64,000 nucleotides of DNA from Pseudomonas capeferrum (GTDB lineage Bacteria > Pseudomonadota > Gammaproteobacteria > Pseudomonadales > Pseudomonadaceae): the NCBI RefSeq assembly GCF_013523055.1, contig NZ_JAAMQM010000003.1, forward strand, positions 186,001-250,000. The letters run 5' to 3'. The position numbers and the translations under genes are program-made. Positions 1 through 9,370 of the stretch are shown here, piece after piece (the first letter of the stretch is position 1; each line of letters begins with the position of its first letter). The notes beneath the pieces are model-generated. The model was not told where the DNA came from and searched no databases. It saw nothing but the letters and a program-made list of their open reading frames with translations.

Positions 1-175
1 TATCAGGCCTAGATCGGCGCCACACACAATCCAACTGGCAGCTTCCTCTGACCCGAGGCCAGTCTGTCGACATATCACATCATGCAACACTGGATAAGAG
101 ACTGCCTTTTTACGCCGGTGCTGCGGTCTTCGTTCTGCAAGACGCCATCTGTCCAGTGAACGTTGAGGGTCCCAA

Positions 176-265
176 TCTGTCGATGACAAACCGCATGGTG
201 CTCATGTAGATCTGCCCTTGATGCAGAAAGCGCCCGACGGCTGCCACGGTGGCAGCGTCAGTCTC
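176..265 (-). pseudogene. Aldehyde dehydrogenase fragment
   Basis: About 30 codons match the active-site region of the aldehyde dehydrogenases at 15425-16900 and 37566-39044. The match includes VGRFLHQGQI followed by YMS, where the intact enzymes have CMS. The catalytic cysteine is therefore a tyrosine, and similarity stops on both sides, so this is a dead remnant. It lies downstream of the cluster A porin, which suggests an aldehyde dehydrogenase once sat at this edge. I see nothing recognisable in the other bases between 1 and 296. Confidence 0.75.
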
Positions 266-296
266 GACAAGGGAACGATCTGCCGATCGGCCGCCG

Positions 297-1556
297 CTAC
301 AGGAGCTTCCACGTGTAACTGAGGACGACTCGATACTCATCGATGTCAGTCCTGTAATTGGAGCGAGCTACGGCATCGCGAAGCCGGATGCCCAGCCCTT
401 TGACAGGCCCGCCCTGGATGACATACGACATGTCTATATCCCGTTCAGTATCCTTGCCTTCATAACCTCGACCCGTTTCGACATTGGAACCTTGCACATA
501 TCGGGTAGAGAACAGCAAGCCGGGTATTCCCGCAGCGGCAAAGTTATAGTCATACCGAAGTTGATAAGACACCTCGCCTTGTGAGGAAAAATCGTAGGTG
601 GGCAGTTCATTGGCCAGTGGCGCAATATTGGCAAACACCCGGGGGAAACCGGTATCACCGTACATCTTCTGGTATCCAGCCGTTAACGTATGACCGGATC
701 TGGCAATCCCCAGTGTGCCATACAAGGCGCGGTTATCGACGTCGCCAATCAAGTGATCGCCATCCTCGACAGCATCATACTGGGCCAGCGTAGCTGTTAC
801 CGCCCAAGGCCCCAACGCCTGATTGTGTTTTATACCGATATAGCTCTGCCGATAGATATCCTCCAACTGCGCATACCAGCCACTCACGGTGGTATGGGAC
901 TCGTTGAAGCTATAGTCGCCGCCCATGTAATTGAAGGCATCGCTTGACGCCTTGCGCTGGGGAATATAACCAAGAATCGTGGTCAACTTTTCGTCACCCG
1001 CCTCGTTTCGCAGGCTGGTGGATTTGATGCGGCCACCCTGCAGGGTCAATCCGGCGAACTCGCTGCTGGAAAAGGAAGCGCCCTGATAGGACGGGGGCAG
1101 CAGACGAATGTCGCTGAATGGCAATACGGGAATGTCCGGTTGAAGTTCACCGAACTCGAATTCGGTTTTGGAAACCCGCGCTTTCAAGGTAAGCCCCACG
1201 CGACTGTAATCGTCCGCAGGCGCTCCGCTGTCTTTGATAGGCAACAGCCCTGTCCCTACCCTACCGGTACCACTGTCGAGCTTGAGGCCGAGGGTAGCAA
1301 TACCATCGATACCAAAACCGATCGGGCCTGGGGTATAGCCGGATTTGAAGTTGAGAATGAAGCCTTGCGCCCATTCTTCGGCCTTGGGTTTTTCAGCGCC
1401 CCGAATATCCAGATAGTTGCGCTGAAAGTAGTAGTTCCTGGCTTGTAGTGTAGCGGTCGAATCTTTGAAAAAATCCGAATCCTCTGCCCATACCAAGCTT
1501 GGCGCACAGCAAACCAGTAACGCGGGCCACAGAGGCCCCGTGTAGTCATTTTTCAC
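297..1556 (-). CDS. OprD-family outer membrane porin (aromatic acid uptake)
   Basis: A 419-residue protein of the OprD/BenF/OpdK class of substrate-specific porins, which let aromatic acids cross the outer membrane. A GTG start at 1556 is preferred because an AGGGTGAAATC ribosome site precedes it and translation opens directly with a signal peptide (cleavage probably after VWA, residue 24); an ATG 21 codons upstream lacks these features. The family pattern is seen in NYYFQRNY near the N terminus, repeated aromatic beta strands, and a C-terminal strand ending SYTWKLL. It is last in the minus-strand operon behind the 3-hydroxybenzoate hydroxylase, so 3-hydroxybenzoate or gentisate is the likely cargo. 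The cluster B homologue is a pseudogene, making this the only intact OprD-type porin in the window. Confidence 0.85.
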   Translation of the reverse strand: MKNDYTGPLWPALLVCCAPSLVWAEDSDFFKDSTATLQARNYYFQRNYLDIRGAEKPKAEEWAQGFILNFKSGYTPGPIGFGIDGIATLGLKLDSGTGRVGTGLLPIKDSGAPADDYSRVGLTLKARVSKTEFEFGELQPDIPVLPFSDIRLLPPSYQGASFSSSEFAGLTLQGGRIKSTSLRNEAGDEKLTTILGYIPQRKASSDAFNYMGGDYSFNESHTTVSGWYAQLEDIYRQSYIGIKHNQALGPWAVTATLAQYDAVEDGDHLIGDVDNRALYGTLGIARSGHTLTAGYQKMYGDTGFPRVFANIAPLANELPTYDFSSQGEVSYQLRYDYNFAAAGIPGLLFSTRYVQGSNVETGRGYEGKDTERDIDMSYVIQGGPVKGLGIRLRDAVARSNYRTDIDEYRVVLSYTWKLL

Positions 1557-1662
1557 GATTTCACCCTTTTTTATTTTTATAGAATGAGCATTGCGTACAT
1601 GGTGCAAACGATGATCCACCCGGCAGCGTGATGAGTGCTGCAGGATGGTTCGTTGGGAGTGC

Positions 1663-2838
1663 TTAGATCACTGCGTCATATAACCAGGAGAGGCCAGCAT
1701 AGGCTTGTTCGGGCGTGCGGGCCGCGAGCATGCCATTGCGTAATTCAGCCGCCACCCCTTCGGCATGGTAAAACTCACCATGCACGCGTGCCATGACCTG
1801 GCACCGGCCGGTGCGCAAGTAACGGCGAGCTTGATAAGCCTTGAATGCCAACTCGAGATCACCCGGGCACTTTTCGATTTCCTGAGCGAGCACCACCCCA
1901 TCTTCCATGGCCATACAGGCGCCTTGGGCAAGGTACTGCAGCATGGGGTGCGCTGCGTCGCCCAGTAATGTGGTGCGCCCGTCGCTCCAATTCTTCACGG
2001 GCTCGCGATCACACAGTACCCACATACGCCAGCTTTCAATTTTGGAGAGTAGCGTTTGTACGGTGTCACAGGTGCCGACGAATCGGCGGCGCAGCTCTTC
2101 AGGGTCGCCTTCGGTGTTCCAGCCCTCTACGTACCGATCACTGTGGAACACCGCGACCAGATTGAACAGCTTGCCACCGCGAAGCGGGTATTGGACCAAG
2201 TGAGACTTTGGCCCACCCCAGAGAATCATCGAATTACGGCGAAACTCCAGGGGCACATCTTCAATCGGCAGCACTGCCCGGTAGGCGATGTGCCCGGACA
2301 CCACAGGCGCACCATCTCCGACAATCCTCTCCCTGACTTTGGACCACAGCCCATCGGCACCAATCAGCGCGCTGCCGCGAATGGTTTCACTCTGATCTGT
2401 GGTAACGCTGACAGACTGTCCATTGTCTTCGTAGCTCAGTACTTTTGTAGCAATCTTAAATTCGACATCAGCCGACTCGCGACACGCCGCCAGCAACACA
2501 GAATGCAGGTCTGCGCGATGAACAAGTGCGTAGGGATATTTGAAACGATCCAGGAACGCCGCGCCTGTGGGGATCGTGGTGATTTCCTTGGCAGTGACAC
2601 TGTCCATGAAAATCAAATCATCGGGCATCACGGTCAGCTCGCGCACCTTATCGGCCACACCGAGCGTCTCCAACACGCGAAATCCATTAGGGCCTACCTG
2701 AATCCCCGCCCCGACCTCGCGAAACTCTTCGGCCTGCTCGATCAACAGCGTCTTGAAGCCCTTCTGGGAAAGTGCCAGCGCAGCTGCCAAACCGCCAATG
2801 CCGCCGCCAATGATGATAATGGGGTCTTGTAGGCTCAT
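1663..2838 (-). CDS. 3-hydroxybenzoate 6-monooxygenase (cluster A)
   Basis: A single-component FAD-dependent aromatic hydroxylase of 391 residues. It has the N-terminal Rossmann motif GGGIGG (residues 11-16), a middle GADGLWSKVR segment, and GDAAHPM near residue 293, which contacts FAD. In this family related enzymes hydroxylate salicylate or 3-hydroxybenzoate. The gentisate dioxygenase two genes upstream points to 3-hydroxybenzoate to gentisate with NAD(P)H and O2. Its start overlaps the stop of the FAH-type gene by 4 bases, indicating translational coupling. The cluster B homologue at 41780-42955 is about as long and clearly diverged. Salicylate hydroxylation is less likely because no salicylate genes are nearby. 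Confidence 0.85.
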   Translation of the reverse strand: MSLQDPIIIIGGGIGGLAAALALSQKGFKTLLIEQAEEFREVGAGIQVGPNGFRVLETLGVADKVRELTVMPDDLIFMDSVTAKEITTIPTGAAFLDRFKYPYALVHRADLHSVLLAACRESADVEFKIATKVLSYEDNGQSVSVTTDQSETIRGSALIGADGLWSKVRERIVGDGAPVVSGHIAYRAVLPIEDVPLEFRRNSMILWGGPKSHLVQYPLRGGKLFNLVAVFHSDRYVEGWNTEGDPEELRRRFVGTCDTVQTLLSKIESWRMWVLCDREPVKNWSDGRTTLLGDAAHPMLQYLAQGACMAMEDGVVLAQEIEKCPGDLELAFKAYQARRYLRTGRCQVMARVHGEFYHAEGVAAELRNGMLAARTPEQAYAGLSWLYDAVI

Positions 2839-3692
2839 GGCGATACGACCTCGACAGTGATTTCGCCAATCCCTTCAATCCGCGCTTTGATCTGATCGCC
2901 GTGAACGATGGGGCCTACACCTTCGGGCGTGCCGGTGTACAGCAGATCGCCAGGTTCGAGCGTGTAATAGGCCGAGGCGAATTCGATCAGCTCGGCGACG
3001 TTCATGATCAGATCCTTGGTATTGGCGTGCTGGCGCGTCTCACCATTGACCGACAGCAGCAACTCCAGACCGTGCGGATCGCTGAGTTCATCGGCCGTCA
3101 CCAGCCATGGCCCCAACACCGAGTAAGAATCCAGCGACTTGCGCAAGCTCCGCTCTTCAGGCCCGCGGATGGTGATATCCAGGCCAATGCTGTAGCCGGC
3201 AACGTAGGACAACGCGTCTTTAGCTTTTACATCCTTTGCGCGCTTGCCGATCACCGCCACCAACTCGATTTCATGGTCGGTACGGCGCTCTGGAAGATTG
3301 ATAACGATGGGCTGACTGACACCAATCAACGAGCTGGTGGCTTTGAGAAAAAGACCCGTCTCCTGAATTTTGCGGACATTGGCGCGGGTAAAGGTTTCGG
3401 TGTCCGCGATAGCTTCGTCAAGGTGAGCCTGATAATTGACTGGCGCAGCCACAATCTTGCCGGGGTTGGCTATTGGGCTGAGCAGTTGGACTTCGCTCAG
3501 TTTGAAGGCCACGGCACTGGCCTTGGCCGACGATATTTCAGGCAGCAGTTCAGCGAGGTTAGCGATCAGCAAATCATGGCGAGGAAACGGATAACGAACC
3601 GGCGACAAGGAGCGCAATGCCTGGGAGACGTCATAGACAGTCTCGCCCTCGATCAGGCCCAGACGGTTATCGTTAAACAGACAAATCTTCAT
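2835..3692 (-). CDS. FAH-family hydrolase, maleylpyruvate or fumarylpyruvate hydrolase (cluster A)
   Basis: 285 residues of the fumarylacetoacetate hydrolase fold. Family features are the VAAPVNYQAHLDEA stretch, acidic metal ligands in RRTDHEIELVAVIGK, the SLDSYSVLGPWLV segment and GDLLYTGTPEGVGP. It cleaves the C-C bond of a ring-fission acylpyruvate. Gentisate dioxygenase produces maleylpyruvate; no maleylpyruvate isomerase (glutathione S-transferase type) is visible in the window. Direct hydrolysis of maleylpyruvate to maleate and pyruvate, as described for HbzF of P. alcaligenes, therefore fits better than fumarylpyruvate hydrolysis. It overlaps both neighbouring genes by 4 bases, so the three enzymes form one coupled unit. 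Substrate isomer is inference. Confidence 0.8.
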   Translation of the reverse strand: MKICLFNDNRLGLIEGETVYDVSQALRSLSPVRYPFPRHDLLIANLAELLPEISSAKASAVAFKLSEVQLLSPIANPGKIVAAPVNYQAHLDEAIADTETFTRANVRKIQETGLFLKATSSLIGVSQPIVINLPERRTDHEIELVAVIGKRAKDVKAKDALSYVAGYSIGLDITIRGPEERSLRKSLDSYSVLGPWLVTADELSDPHGLELLLSVNGETRQHANTKDLIMNVAELIEFASAYYTLEPGDLLYTGTPEGVGPIVHGDQIKARIEGIGEITVEVVSP

Positions 3693-4735
3693 TGTTTTTC
3701 TCCTGGTGTAGTATTCGAGCTCAGATTGATTTCACTGCGCCAAAATCCGAGATGCTCTTGAAGCGGTCGGTCAGAAAAGCTGAACAACACGCATTGTTCG
3801 TCAGCTTCGAATGAGCGCCATGCCCAACCCGGAACCACAAACACGTCATCTTTGTAGGCTGTCCACGACTGATCGCCGACTTGTACGCGCAGGCTGCCCT
3901 CGACCACGCAGCAAACGGCTCCGTCGGTTTCGCGAAAACTGGCGCCCTTGAACCCACTCGGGAACAGCTGCATGAAGGCGCCCATCGAGCGGATTGGCGA
4001 CAGCCCATTGGTGGGGTTGGTAAACATCAACTTGAAGCCATTGCAGGCATCCGCATCGTCAACGAGCGCCAACTGTTGCAGTGCGTCACGGGTACGCGGA
4101 TAGGGGTAGTGGAACAGCGGACTGACGGGCCCACCGTGGGTATCGCCTACCGGCCTGAGGCCGGCAGCGAACTGGGCATTCGAGTGGCCAGTGGGACGTG
4201 TAACCGCCTGACGCAAGTTCGGGTCATCGGCGGAGAATCCAGCGTTGAGCATTTGCACGACAGGCACGTCCAGGCCATCGAGCCACATCACTGGATCGTC
4301 GCCTTGGGCACCATGGTCATGAAACACCCCAGTAGGCGTGATCACGAAATCGCCTGGGCTCATGAGTACCTTTTCGCCATGCACCGTCGTGAATCCACCT
4401 TGACCGCTCAGTATCAGCCTGAGGGCAGACGCGGTGTGGCGATGACTGGGGGCGATCTCGCCGGGCAGAATCATCTGAATACCGGCGTACAGGGACGAGG
4501 TGATTTGCGACTTGCCGCGAAACTTGGGATTTTCGAGGACAAGCACTCGGCGTTCTGCGTCTTCTGCGGAGATGACCTCACAGGCCATTTTCATGTTCTG
4601 GCGAATAGTCTCGGCGCGCCAGATGATGGGGTCGGCGGTCTGCTTGGGCTCGCGCGGGGTGAGCCCGCGCAATACCTCCCAAAGCGGCGTCATGTTGTCC
4701 TGGGCGATATGATCTCTGAACGTACTGTTACTCAC
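3689..4735 (-). CDS. gtdA: Gentisate 1,2-dioxygenase (cluster A)
   Basis: 348 residues with two cupin halves, the layout of bacterial gentisate 1,2-dioxygenases, which open gentisate to maleylpyruvate with Fe(II) and O2. The N-terminal cupin carries likely iron ligands H98 and H100 in PSHRHTASALR and H139 in VFHDHG. The C-terminal cupin has PGWAWRSFEADE. The start follows the MFS stop by 17 bases and its stop overlaps the next start by 4 bases. The cluster B enzyme at 43812-44849 is intact and similar, including the NMTPLWEVLRGLTPREPKQ segment. Confidence 0.92.
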   Translation of the reverse strand: MSNSTFRDHIAQDNMTPLWEVLRGLTPREPKQTADPIIWRAETIRQNMKMACEVISAEDAERRVLVLENPKFRGKSQITSSLYAGIQMILPGEIAPSHRHTASALRLILSGQGGFTTVHGEKVLMSPGDFVITPTGVFHDHGAQGDDPVMWLDGLDVPVVQMLNAGFSADDPNLRQAVTRPTGHSNAQFAAGLRPVGDTHGGPVSPLFHYPYPRTRDALQQLALVDDADACNGFKLMFTNPTNGLSPIRSMGAFMQLFPSGFKGASFRETDGAVCCVVEGSLRVQVGDQSWTAYKDDVFVVPGWAWRSFEADEQCVLFSFSDRPLQEHLGFWRSEINLSSNTTPGEKQ

Positions 4736-4752
4736 AATTATCTCCTTACTAT

Positions 4753-6141
4753 CTACCGAGCTTCGTTCAACCGTGCGTCGCTACGGCCTTGAGTTGAGGC
4801 CCGTGCGATGTGGCGACGGACGAGGGTCAGCGCGACAAACAGAATCACCATCATGGCGGCTATGAAACCGAAGAACCGAATGCCTGTGCTGGCAAGAATC
4901 CAGGGGCCGATGAAGGCGCTCAGCACGGCGCCCAGGCGGCCAAAAGCAGCTGGCAAACCGACGCCACTTGCACGCATTGAGGTAGGGAATATTTGCGCCG
5001 CCAGTACAAACAGGATCGCTTGTGTGCCGGGCACACACACGCCGAGTAGAAGCAGGCTGACGGCAATGATGGGCAGTGAATGCGCTGTAGGTTGCAGTGG
5101 CGTCACCATTAGCGCAGCGCAACAGGCCAAAGCCCCCGCCGCCATGCAGAGCATGGTTCTACGCGAGCCGAAGCGACTGAACAGCCATCCGCCGCCCACG
5201 CCGCCGATCAGGCCACCCAGGCTGAATACCGCCATACTGGCGCTGGACAGACTAACGCTGTAACCGGCCTCGACAAACAGGGATGGGGACCAGGTAAACA
5301 TCAGGTAGCTAGACAGAATCACGGTAAAGAAAGCGACCGCCAAGACACGAGTATCTCCGGCATATTCGCTGGCCATTAACGTTCGCACCGAAGCCTTCTT
5401 GACCGCCGCAGTTTCCCCGCTGTCCACCAACGTGGATGTAGCTGGCACCACACGCCCCAGACGGCGAATGATGGACAGACAGGCTTGCGGCTTGATGCCG
5501 CGGGCCACTAGAAATCTCAAAGATTCCGGAACGCCAACGATCAGCGTCAGCGCGACGAGCAACGGCGCACACCCTGCAATTACGAAAAAACTACGCCAGC
5601 CGAGAGCGGGAAGAATTTGCGCCCCCAGCAGACCAACGACGATACCGCCAAAGGGCAAAGCGCTCATCCCGATGGCCAGTGCAAGGCTGCGCCGGCGCAC
5701 TGGGGTGTACTCGGCCAGCATTGCTGTGACGTTAGGCATGGCTGCGCCCATGCCCAGCGAGGCAATCACTCGGCAGGTGCCCAGAAATACGACGTCATTA
5801 GCCAATGCGCCCAATAGCGTCATCAGGCCGAACGTGACACTGGACGCGATGAGGGTCCATTTGCGGCCGATGCGGTCGCCCAGCAGGCCCCCGAGGGCCG
5901 TTCCCAGGGCCATGGCCACGAAGCTGAATCCGAGCACGGGGGCAAAGGCCGCGCGGCTGACACCCCATTCGGCTGAGATGGAGGACAGCGACAGGCTCAA
6001 CACTTGCGCGTCCACCCCATCGAACACCATGACCAGGGCAACGAGAAAGAGAATCCGCTTTTGATAGGACGTCCATTCGCCGTGATCGAGAATGGGCGCG
6101 ATGTCGAGGACGGCGGACGATGGCTGCGCAGGCTGGCTCAT
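4753..6141 (-). CDS. MFS aromatic acid transporter, AAHS family (cluster A)
   Basis: A 462-residue proton symporter of the major facilitator superfamily with about 12 hydrophobic segments. The aromatic-acid signature FDGVDAQVLSLSL lies in the first segment and GDRIGRKW in the loop between segments 2 and 3, as in the 4-hydroxybenzoate, gentisate and 3-hydroxybenzoate carriers of the AAHS group. It is the first gene of the operon, directly behind the operator region shared with the divergent iclR gene, so 3-hydroxybenzoate or gentisate import is likely. The counterpart in cluster B has been reduced to its two ends (44881-45073). Confidence 0.85.
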   Translation of the reverse strand: MSQPAQPSSAVLDIAPILDHGEWTSYQKRILFLVALVMVFDGVDAQVLSLSLSSISAEWGVSRAAFAPVLGFSFVAMALGTALGGLLGDRIGRKWTLIASSVTFGLMTLLGALANDVVFLGTCRVIASLGMGAAMPNVTAMLAEYTPVRRRSLALAIGMSALPFGGIVVGLLGAQILPALGWRSFFVIAGCAPLLVALTLIVGVPESLRFLVARGIKPQACLSIIRRLGRVVPATSTLVDSGETAAVKKASVRTLMASEYAGDTRVLAVAFFTVILSSYLMFTWSPSLFVEAGYSVSLSSASMAVFSLGGLIGGVGGGWLFSRFGSRRTMLCMAAGALACCAALMVTPLQPTAHSLPIIAVSLLLLGVCVPGTQAILFVLAAQIFPTSMRASGVGLPAAFGRLGAVLSAFIGPWILASTGIRFFGFIAAMMVILFVALTLVRRHIARASTQGRSDARLNEAR

Positions 6142-6323
6142 GATGGGACCCTCACACCTTAAGGTGTTTATGTAGTATTTGTTGTAATACGATAATTATG
6201 CTTTTTAATCTGCGTGTCAACGATTTTATCCTATGGCGCTATTTTTGTTTTTACTCCACTCACGATCCAGCTTGGCGGTAACATGATGGGCTCCGTCAAG
6301 CACACCTTTCTAAGGGGTCAGGG
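6142..6323. promoter_or_regulatory. Divergent promoter/operator, cluster A
   Basis: An AT-rich region between the divergent transporter and iclR genes. Site 1 is ACGATAATTATGCTTTTT at 6189-6206. Site 2, with TTATCC and a downstream CTATTTTT at 6224-6247, lies about 35 bases further on. The same two-site layout occurs at 39458-39511 and 45117-45174. Reading on the minus strand, the leader CCTTAAGGTG just before the transporter ATG is also nearly conserved at the third locus. Binding by the adjacent IclR protein is inferred from position and recurrence. Confidence 0.65.
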
Positions 6324-7154
6324 TTGATAAAGCAGCAGGTAACCGGCGCTCGCGCAGTGCACGCGTCAGGCGCAGAAGATGCCAAAGGCAGCTCGCAGGA
6401 TCGCTTGATGCGCCTGCTCGAACTCTTCAGTGGGGACAGCAAATCTGACTGGTCTGTAGACGAAGCAGCCATCGAGTTAGGGCTATCGGCAAGCCATACG
6501 TACCGTTACTTTCGAACGCTGTCGGGTGCCGGCTACATCAGCGCCTTCACACCTGGGCGCTATGTCCTGGGCCCTGCAATCATCGCCCTGGACAGAAAAA
6601 TGCGCCTGGGTGATCCGATGATCCAAGCTGCCAGGCCAGTCATGGCCGACATGCTGGAAGTGGCCCCCGCAGGCAGCATCGCGATTTTATGCCGCTACTT
6701 CCAAGAGCACGTCATGTGCGTGCATGAGGAGTTCACCACGCGCTTCAAGCAAGACATCAGCTATGAGCGCGGCCTCCCTAGGCCCCTTTACCAAGGCGCG
6801 GCCTCGAAGGTTATCCTGGCGCACCTGCCCTTGCGGCAGGTCAAACCCTATTACGAAGGGGTAACGGGCGAATTCGAGCGGTTTGGCCTCGGGTCCAATT
6901 GGGCGCAAGTGAAGCAGACACTACGATCGCTGAGAAACGAGCCCGTCGTTATCACTTCCGGCGAATTGGGCAATAGCGCTGCGGGTATTTCAGCCGCCGT
7001 TTTTGACGATAAACGGGTGATCGGCAGCATCAGCCTGGTGATTCCCGTTGTCGATGCCTCGCAGGAAGTCAGAACGCTGCTCGCGCCTATTGTGGCCGTG
7101 GCCGGGGCGCAGATGACGCAGAAGATGGCAGCGTTGGCGTCTTCTGGATCATGA
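6324..7154 (+). CDS. IclR-family regulator of gentisate cluster A
   Basis: 276 residues: a winged helix-turn-helix near the N terminus (VDEAAIELGLSASHTYRY) and a C-terminal IclR effector domain including PLYQGAASKVILAHLPLRQ and SAAGISAAVFDD. IclR proteins commonly control aromatic catabolism, with a pathway compound as effector. The start chosen is TTG at 6324, preceded by AAGGGGTCAGG. Two close homologues occur at 39592-40410 and 45250-46071, each with the same operator type in front. It is divergent from the transporter operon and convergent with leuD-like, the standard place for the cluster regulator. Whether it activates or represses cannot be read from the sequence. Confidence 0.85.
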   Translation: MIKQQVTGARAVHASGAEDAKGSSQDRLMRLLELFSGDSKSDWSVDEAAIELGLSASHTYRYFRTLSGAGYISAFTPGRYVLGPAIIALDRKMRLGDPMIQAARPVMADMLEVAPAGSIAILCRYFQEHVMCVHEEFTTRFKQDISYERGLPRPLYQGAASKVILAHLPLRQVKPYYEGVTGEFERFGLGSNWAQVKQTLRSLRNEPVVITSGELGNSAAGISAAVFDDKRVIGSISLVIPVVDASQEVRTLLAPIVAVAGAQMTQKMAALASSGS

Positions 7155-7168
7155 AACACGCAGCGCCT

Positions 7169-7813
7169 TCAGCCCTCCGGGAACAGCCAAGGCTCGGTGG
7201 CGCGGCGCTTGCCCTCGTACAAACGCACGTCATCGGCTTGAGCAAGCGTCAGGCTGATTTCATCAAGCCCCAGCATCACGCATTTTTTGCGGAATGCATC
7301 GATCTCGAAACGGTAAGTCACGCCCCCAGGCTGGGAGACGGTCTGGTCCGCCAGATTGATCTCAAGGTGCAGCGCAGCGTCATCGGCCGCCAGTGCGAAC
7401 AGGTGATCGATCTCAGGCTTGGCCAACACAATGGGCAGGATGCCGTTCTTGAGGCAGTTGCCATAAAAAATATCCGCAAAACTGGTACTGAGCAGCGCTT
7501 TGAAACCGAAATCGCGCAAAGCCCATGGCGCGTGCTCCCGGCTTGAACCACAACCGAAATTATCCCGGCACAGCAGTATTTGCGCTGACTTGAACCGGGG
7601 CTGATTGAGCACAAACTGCTCGTTGAGCGGGCGTACCGAGCAGTCATCGCCAGGTTCGCCTTGGTCTAGATAACGCCAGTTATCGAACAGGTAATCGCCA
7701 TAGCCGTATTTGCTGATCAATTTCATGAATTGCTTGGGCACAATGGCGTCCGTGTCGACATTGATGCGATCGAGCGGCGCCGCTACTGCACAAAACTGCT
7801 GGAATGGTTTCAC
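7169..7813 (-). CDS. leuD: LeuD-type hydro-lyase small subunit, probable maleate hydratase (cluster A)
   Basis: 214 residues of the isopropylmalate isomerase small-subunit (swivel domain) family, with [17 protein letters not shown] near the start and [13 protein letters not shown] in the middle. The GTG at 7813 is preferred: an AGGAG ribosome site precedes it, and it overlaps the leuC-like stop by 4 bases. The symbol reflects family only. In a gentisate cluster lacking an isomerase, the subunit pair most likely hydrates maleate to D-malate, as shown for HbzIJ of P. alcaligenes, rather than serving leucine synthesis. No leuA or leuB is nearby. A paralogue is at 46100-46762. Confidence 0.8.
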   Translation of the reverse strand: MKPFQQFCAVAAPLDRINVDTDAIVPKQFMKLISKYGYGDYLFDNWRYLDQGEPGDDCSVRPLNEQFVLNQPRFKSAQILLCRDNFGCGSSREHAPWALRDFGFKALLSTSFADIFYGNCLKNGILPIVLAKPEIDHLFALAADDAALHLEINLADQTVSQPGGVTYRFEIDAFRKKCVMLGLDEISLTLAQADDVRLYEGKRRATEPWLFPEG

Positions 7814-9231
7814 GGCCTTGAACTCCTGATCTGAGCAGCGGTTACATCCACGAAATGTCCTGCCAACGCCGCAGCGGCTGCAGTGACCGGACTCACGAGG
7901 TGAGTTCTGCCGCCCTGCCCCTGACGCCCCTCGAAATTGCGATTGGACGTGGATGCGCAGCGCTCGCCAGGGAGCAGGCGGTCGTCGTTCATGCCTAAGC
8001 ACATCGAGCAACCGGGCTCGCGCCATTCAAACCCGGCGTCGGTAAATATTTTGTCTAGCCCCTCGGCTTCGGCCTCGGCTTTGACCCGCCCCGATCCCGG
8101 CACCACCAACGCTTGTTTGATACGCGAGGATACTTTCCGGCCCACTACAACCTGGGCAGCTGCCCGCAGGTCCTCCAGGCGCGCATTGGTGCAGGAGCCT
8201 ATGAAAATCTTATCGAGTCCGATTGAAACGATGGGGGTGCCCGCGGTGATCCCCATGTAGTCGAGCGCGCTGACCAGGGCTTGACGTTTAGCAGGGTCTG
8301 CTTCGTCGGCGGGGTCGGGCACCTTGTCTAATACATCACAGACCATTTGCGGCGAGGTGCCCCATGAAACTTGAGGGGCCACTTGTGCTGCATCCAGATG
8401 CACGACCTGTTGGAAGACCGCCCCCGGGTCACTGTGAAGCGTGCGCCAGAACGTAGCGGCGGCCTCCCAGGCTGCATCTCGCGGCGCGTGCGGTCGGCCG
8501 TGCAGGTAGGCCAGCGTGGTCGCGTCTACACCGATCAGGCCGACACGCGCGCCGGCCTCGATGGCCATATTGCACAGGGTCATCCGCGCTTCCATGGACA
8601 TGCTACTGACCGTGCTGCCCGTGACCTCGATCGCATGACCGGTGGCCCCCGCCGTACCGATCTTGCGAATCAAGCCCAGGGCCAAGTCTTTTGCGGTCAC
8701 TAACGGTTGCAAGTCGCCGTCGATCTGCACCTTCATCGCTGCCATGGGGGAAACACGCAGGCATTGGGTGGCCAGAACATGCTCGATCTCTGAAGTCCCG
8801 ATGCCAAATGCCAAGGCTGCGAAAGCACCATGGGTGCTGGTATGAGAGTCGCCACAGACGATGGTCATACCCGGAAGGCTGGCGCCGGATTCTGGCGCGA
8901 TGACATGCAAAATGCCCTGCCTTTGATCCCCCATCTTGAAGTGGCGCAGATTCAGGTCATCGCAGTTACGCTCCAGCGTCTGGACTTGAATTTTCGCCAC
9001 CGGGTCCTGAATACCCAGGTCCAGGTCCACAGTCGGCACATTATGGTCCGAGGTTGCGATGATCGTGCCGCTTCGCCAAGGGCTGAGTCCCGCCACCGAC
9101 AATCCCTCAAAAGCCTGAGGGCTGGTGACCTCATTGATCAACTGCAGATCAATGTAGAGCATCGCCGAACCGTCCGGATCATGTCGCACGACGTGCGTTT
9201 CCCAGAGTTTTTGCAGCAGCGTCTTGGGCAC
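7810..9231 (-). CDS. leuC: LeuC-type hydro-lyase large subunit, probable maleate hydratase (cluster A)
   Basis: 473 residues of the aconitase superfamily, isopropylmalate isomerase large-subunit branch. The cysteines for a [4Fe-4S] cluster are present: one in [15 protein letters not shown] and a CxxC pair in [10 protein letters not shown]. It also has [20 protein letters not shown] and the end segment [14 protein letters not shown]. It forms a two-gene unit with the small subunit. An operator-like palindrome lies 84 bases upstream of the start. Its location beside an iclR gene and a gentisate operon, twice in the window, argues for a catabolic hydratase (maleate to D-malate); isopropylmalate or citraconate-type activity remains possible. 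Confidence 0.8.
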   Translation of the reverse strand: MPKTLLQKLWETHVVRHDPDGSAMLYIDLQLINEVTSPQAFEGLSVAGLSPWRSGTIIATSDHNVPTVDLDLGIQDPVAKIQVQTLERNCDDLNLRHFKMGDQRQGILHVIAPESGASLPGMTIVCGDSHTSTHGAFAALAFGIGTSEIEHVLATQCLRVSPMAAMKVQIDGDLQPLVTAKDLALGLIRKIGTAGATGHAIEVTGSTVSSMSMEARMTLCNMAIEAGARVGLIGVDATTLAYLHGRPHAPRDAAWEAAATFWRTLHSDPGAVFQQVVHLDAAQVAPQVSWGTSPQMVCDVLDKVPDPADEADPAKRQALVSALDYMGITAGTPIVSIGLDKIFIGSCTNARLEDLRAAAQVVVGRKVSSRIKQALVVPGSGRVKAEAEAEGLDKIFTDAGFEWREPGCSMCLGMNDDRLLPGERCASTSNRNFEGRQGQGGRTHLVSPVTAAAAALAGHFVDVTAAQIRSSRP

Positions 9232-9314
9232 TGGAGGCTCCTCTTGTTAGATCGATCACTACGGACGTGCCTGGCCAATCGCAGGCAGACTGCCCCGCAA
9301 ATAAAGAACACTTA

Positions 9315-9338
9315 TATCGCTATGCGATAGTTATGTTT
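9315..9338 (-). promoter_or_regulatory. Operator-like palindrome upstream of the leuC-like gene
   Basis: TATCGC-TAT-GCGATA at 9315-9329 is a perfect 6-base inverted repeat, followed by GTTATG and a T run. The right half plus T run resembles the ACGATAATTRTGC-T-run sites in front of the three related iclR genes. It is about 84 bases upstream of the leuC-like start, so it probably puts the hydratase genes under the same regulator. No comparably clear site is visible in front of the cluster B leuC-like gene. Confidence 0.5.
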
Positions 9339-9370
9339 TTTACTGCATGACACAGTACAGAGCATCCTGA

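Noticed and set aside
2056..2832. Long open frame on the plus strand opposite the 3-hydroxybenzoate hydroxylase
   Set aside because: It is the complement of a well-conserved gene in GC-rich DNA, has no ribosome site and no recognisable domain.
7169..9231. Leucine biosynthesis operon
   Set aside because: LeuC/LeuD families are recognised, but no leuA or leuB is present and both copies lie in gentisate clusters, so a catabolic hydratase is preferred.
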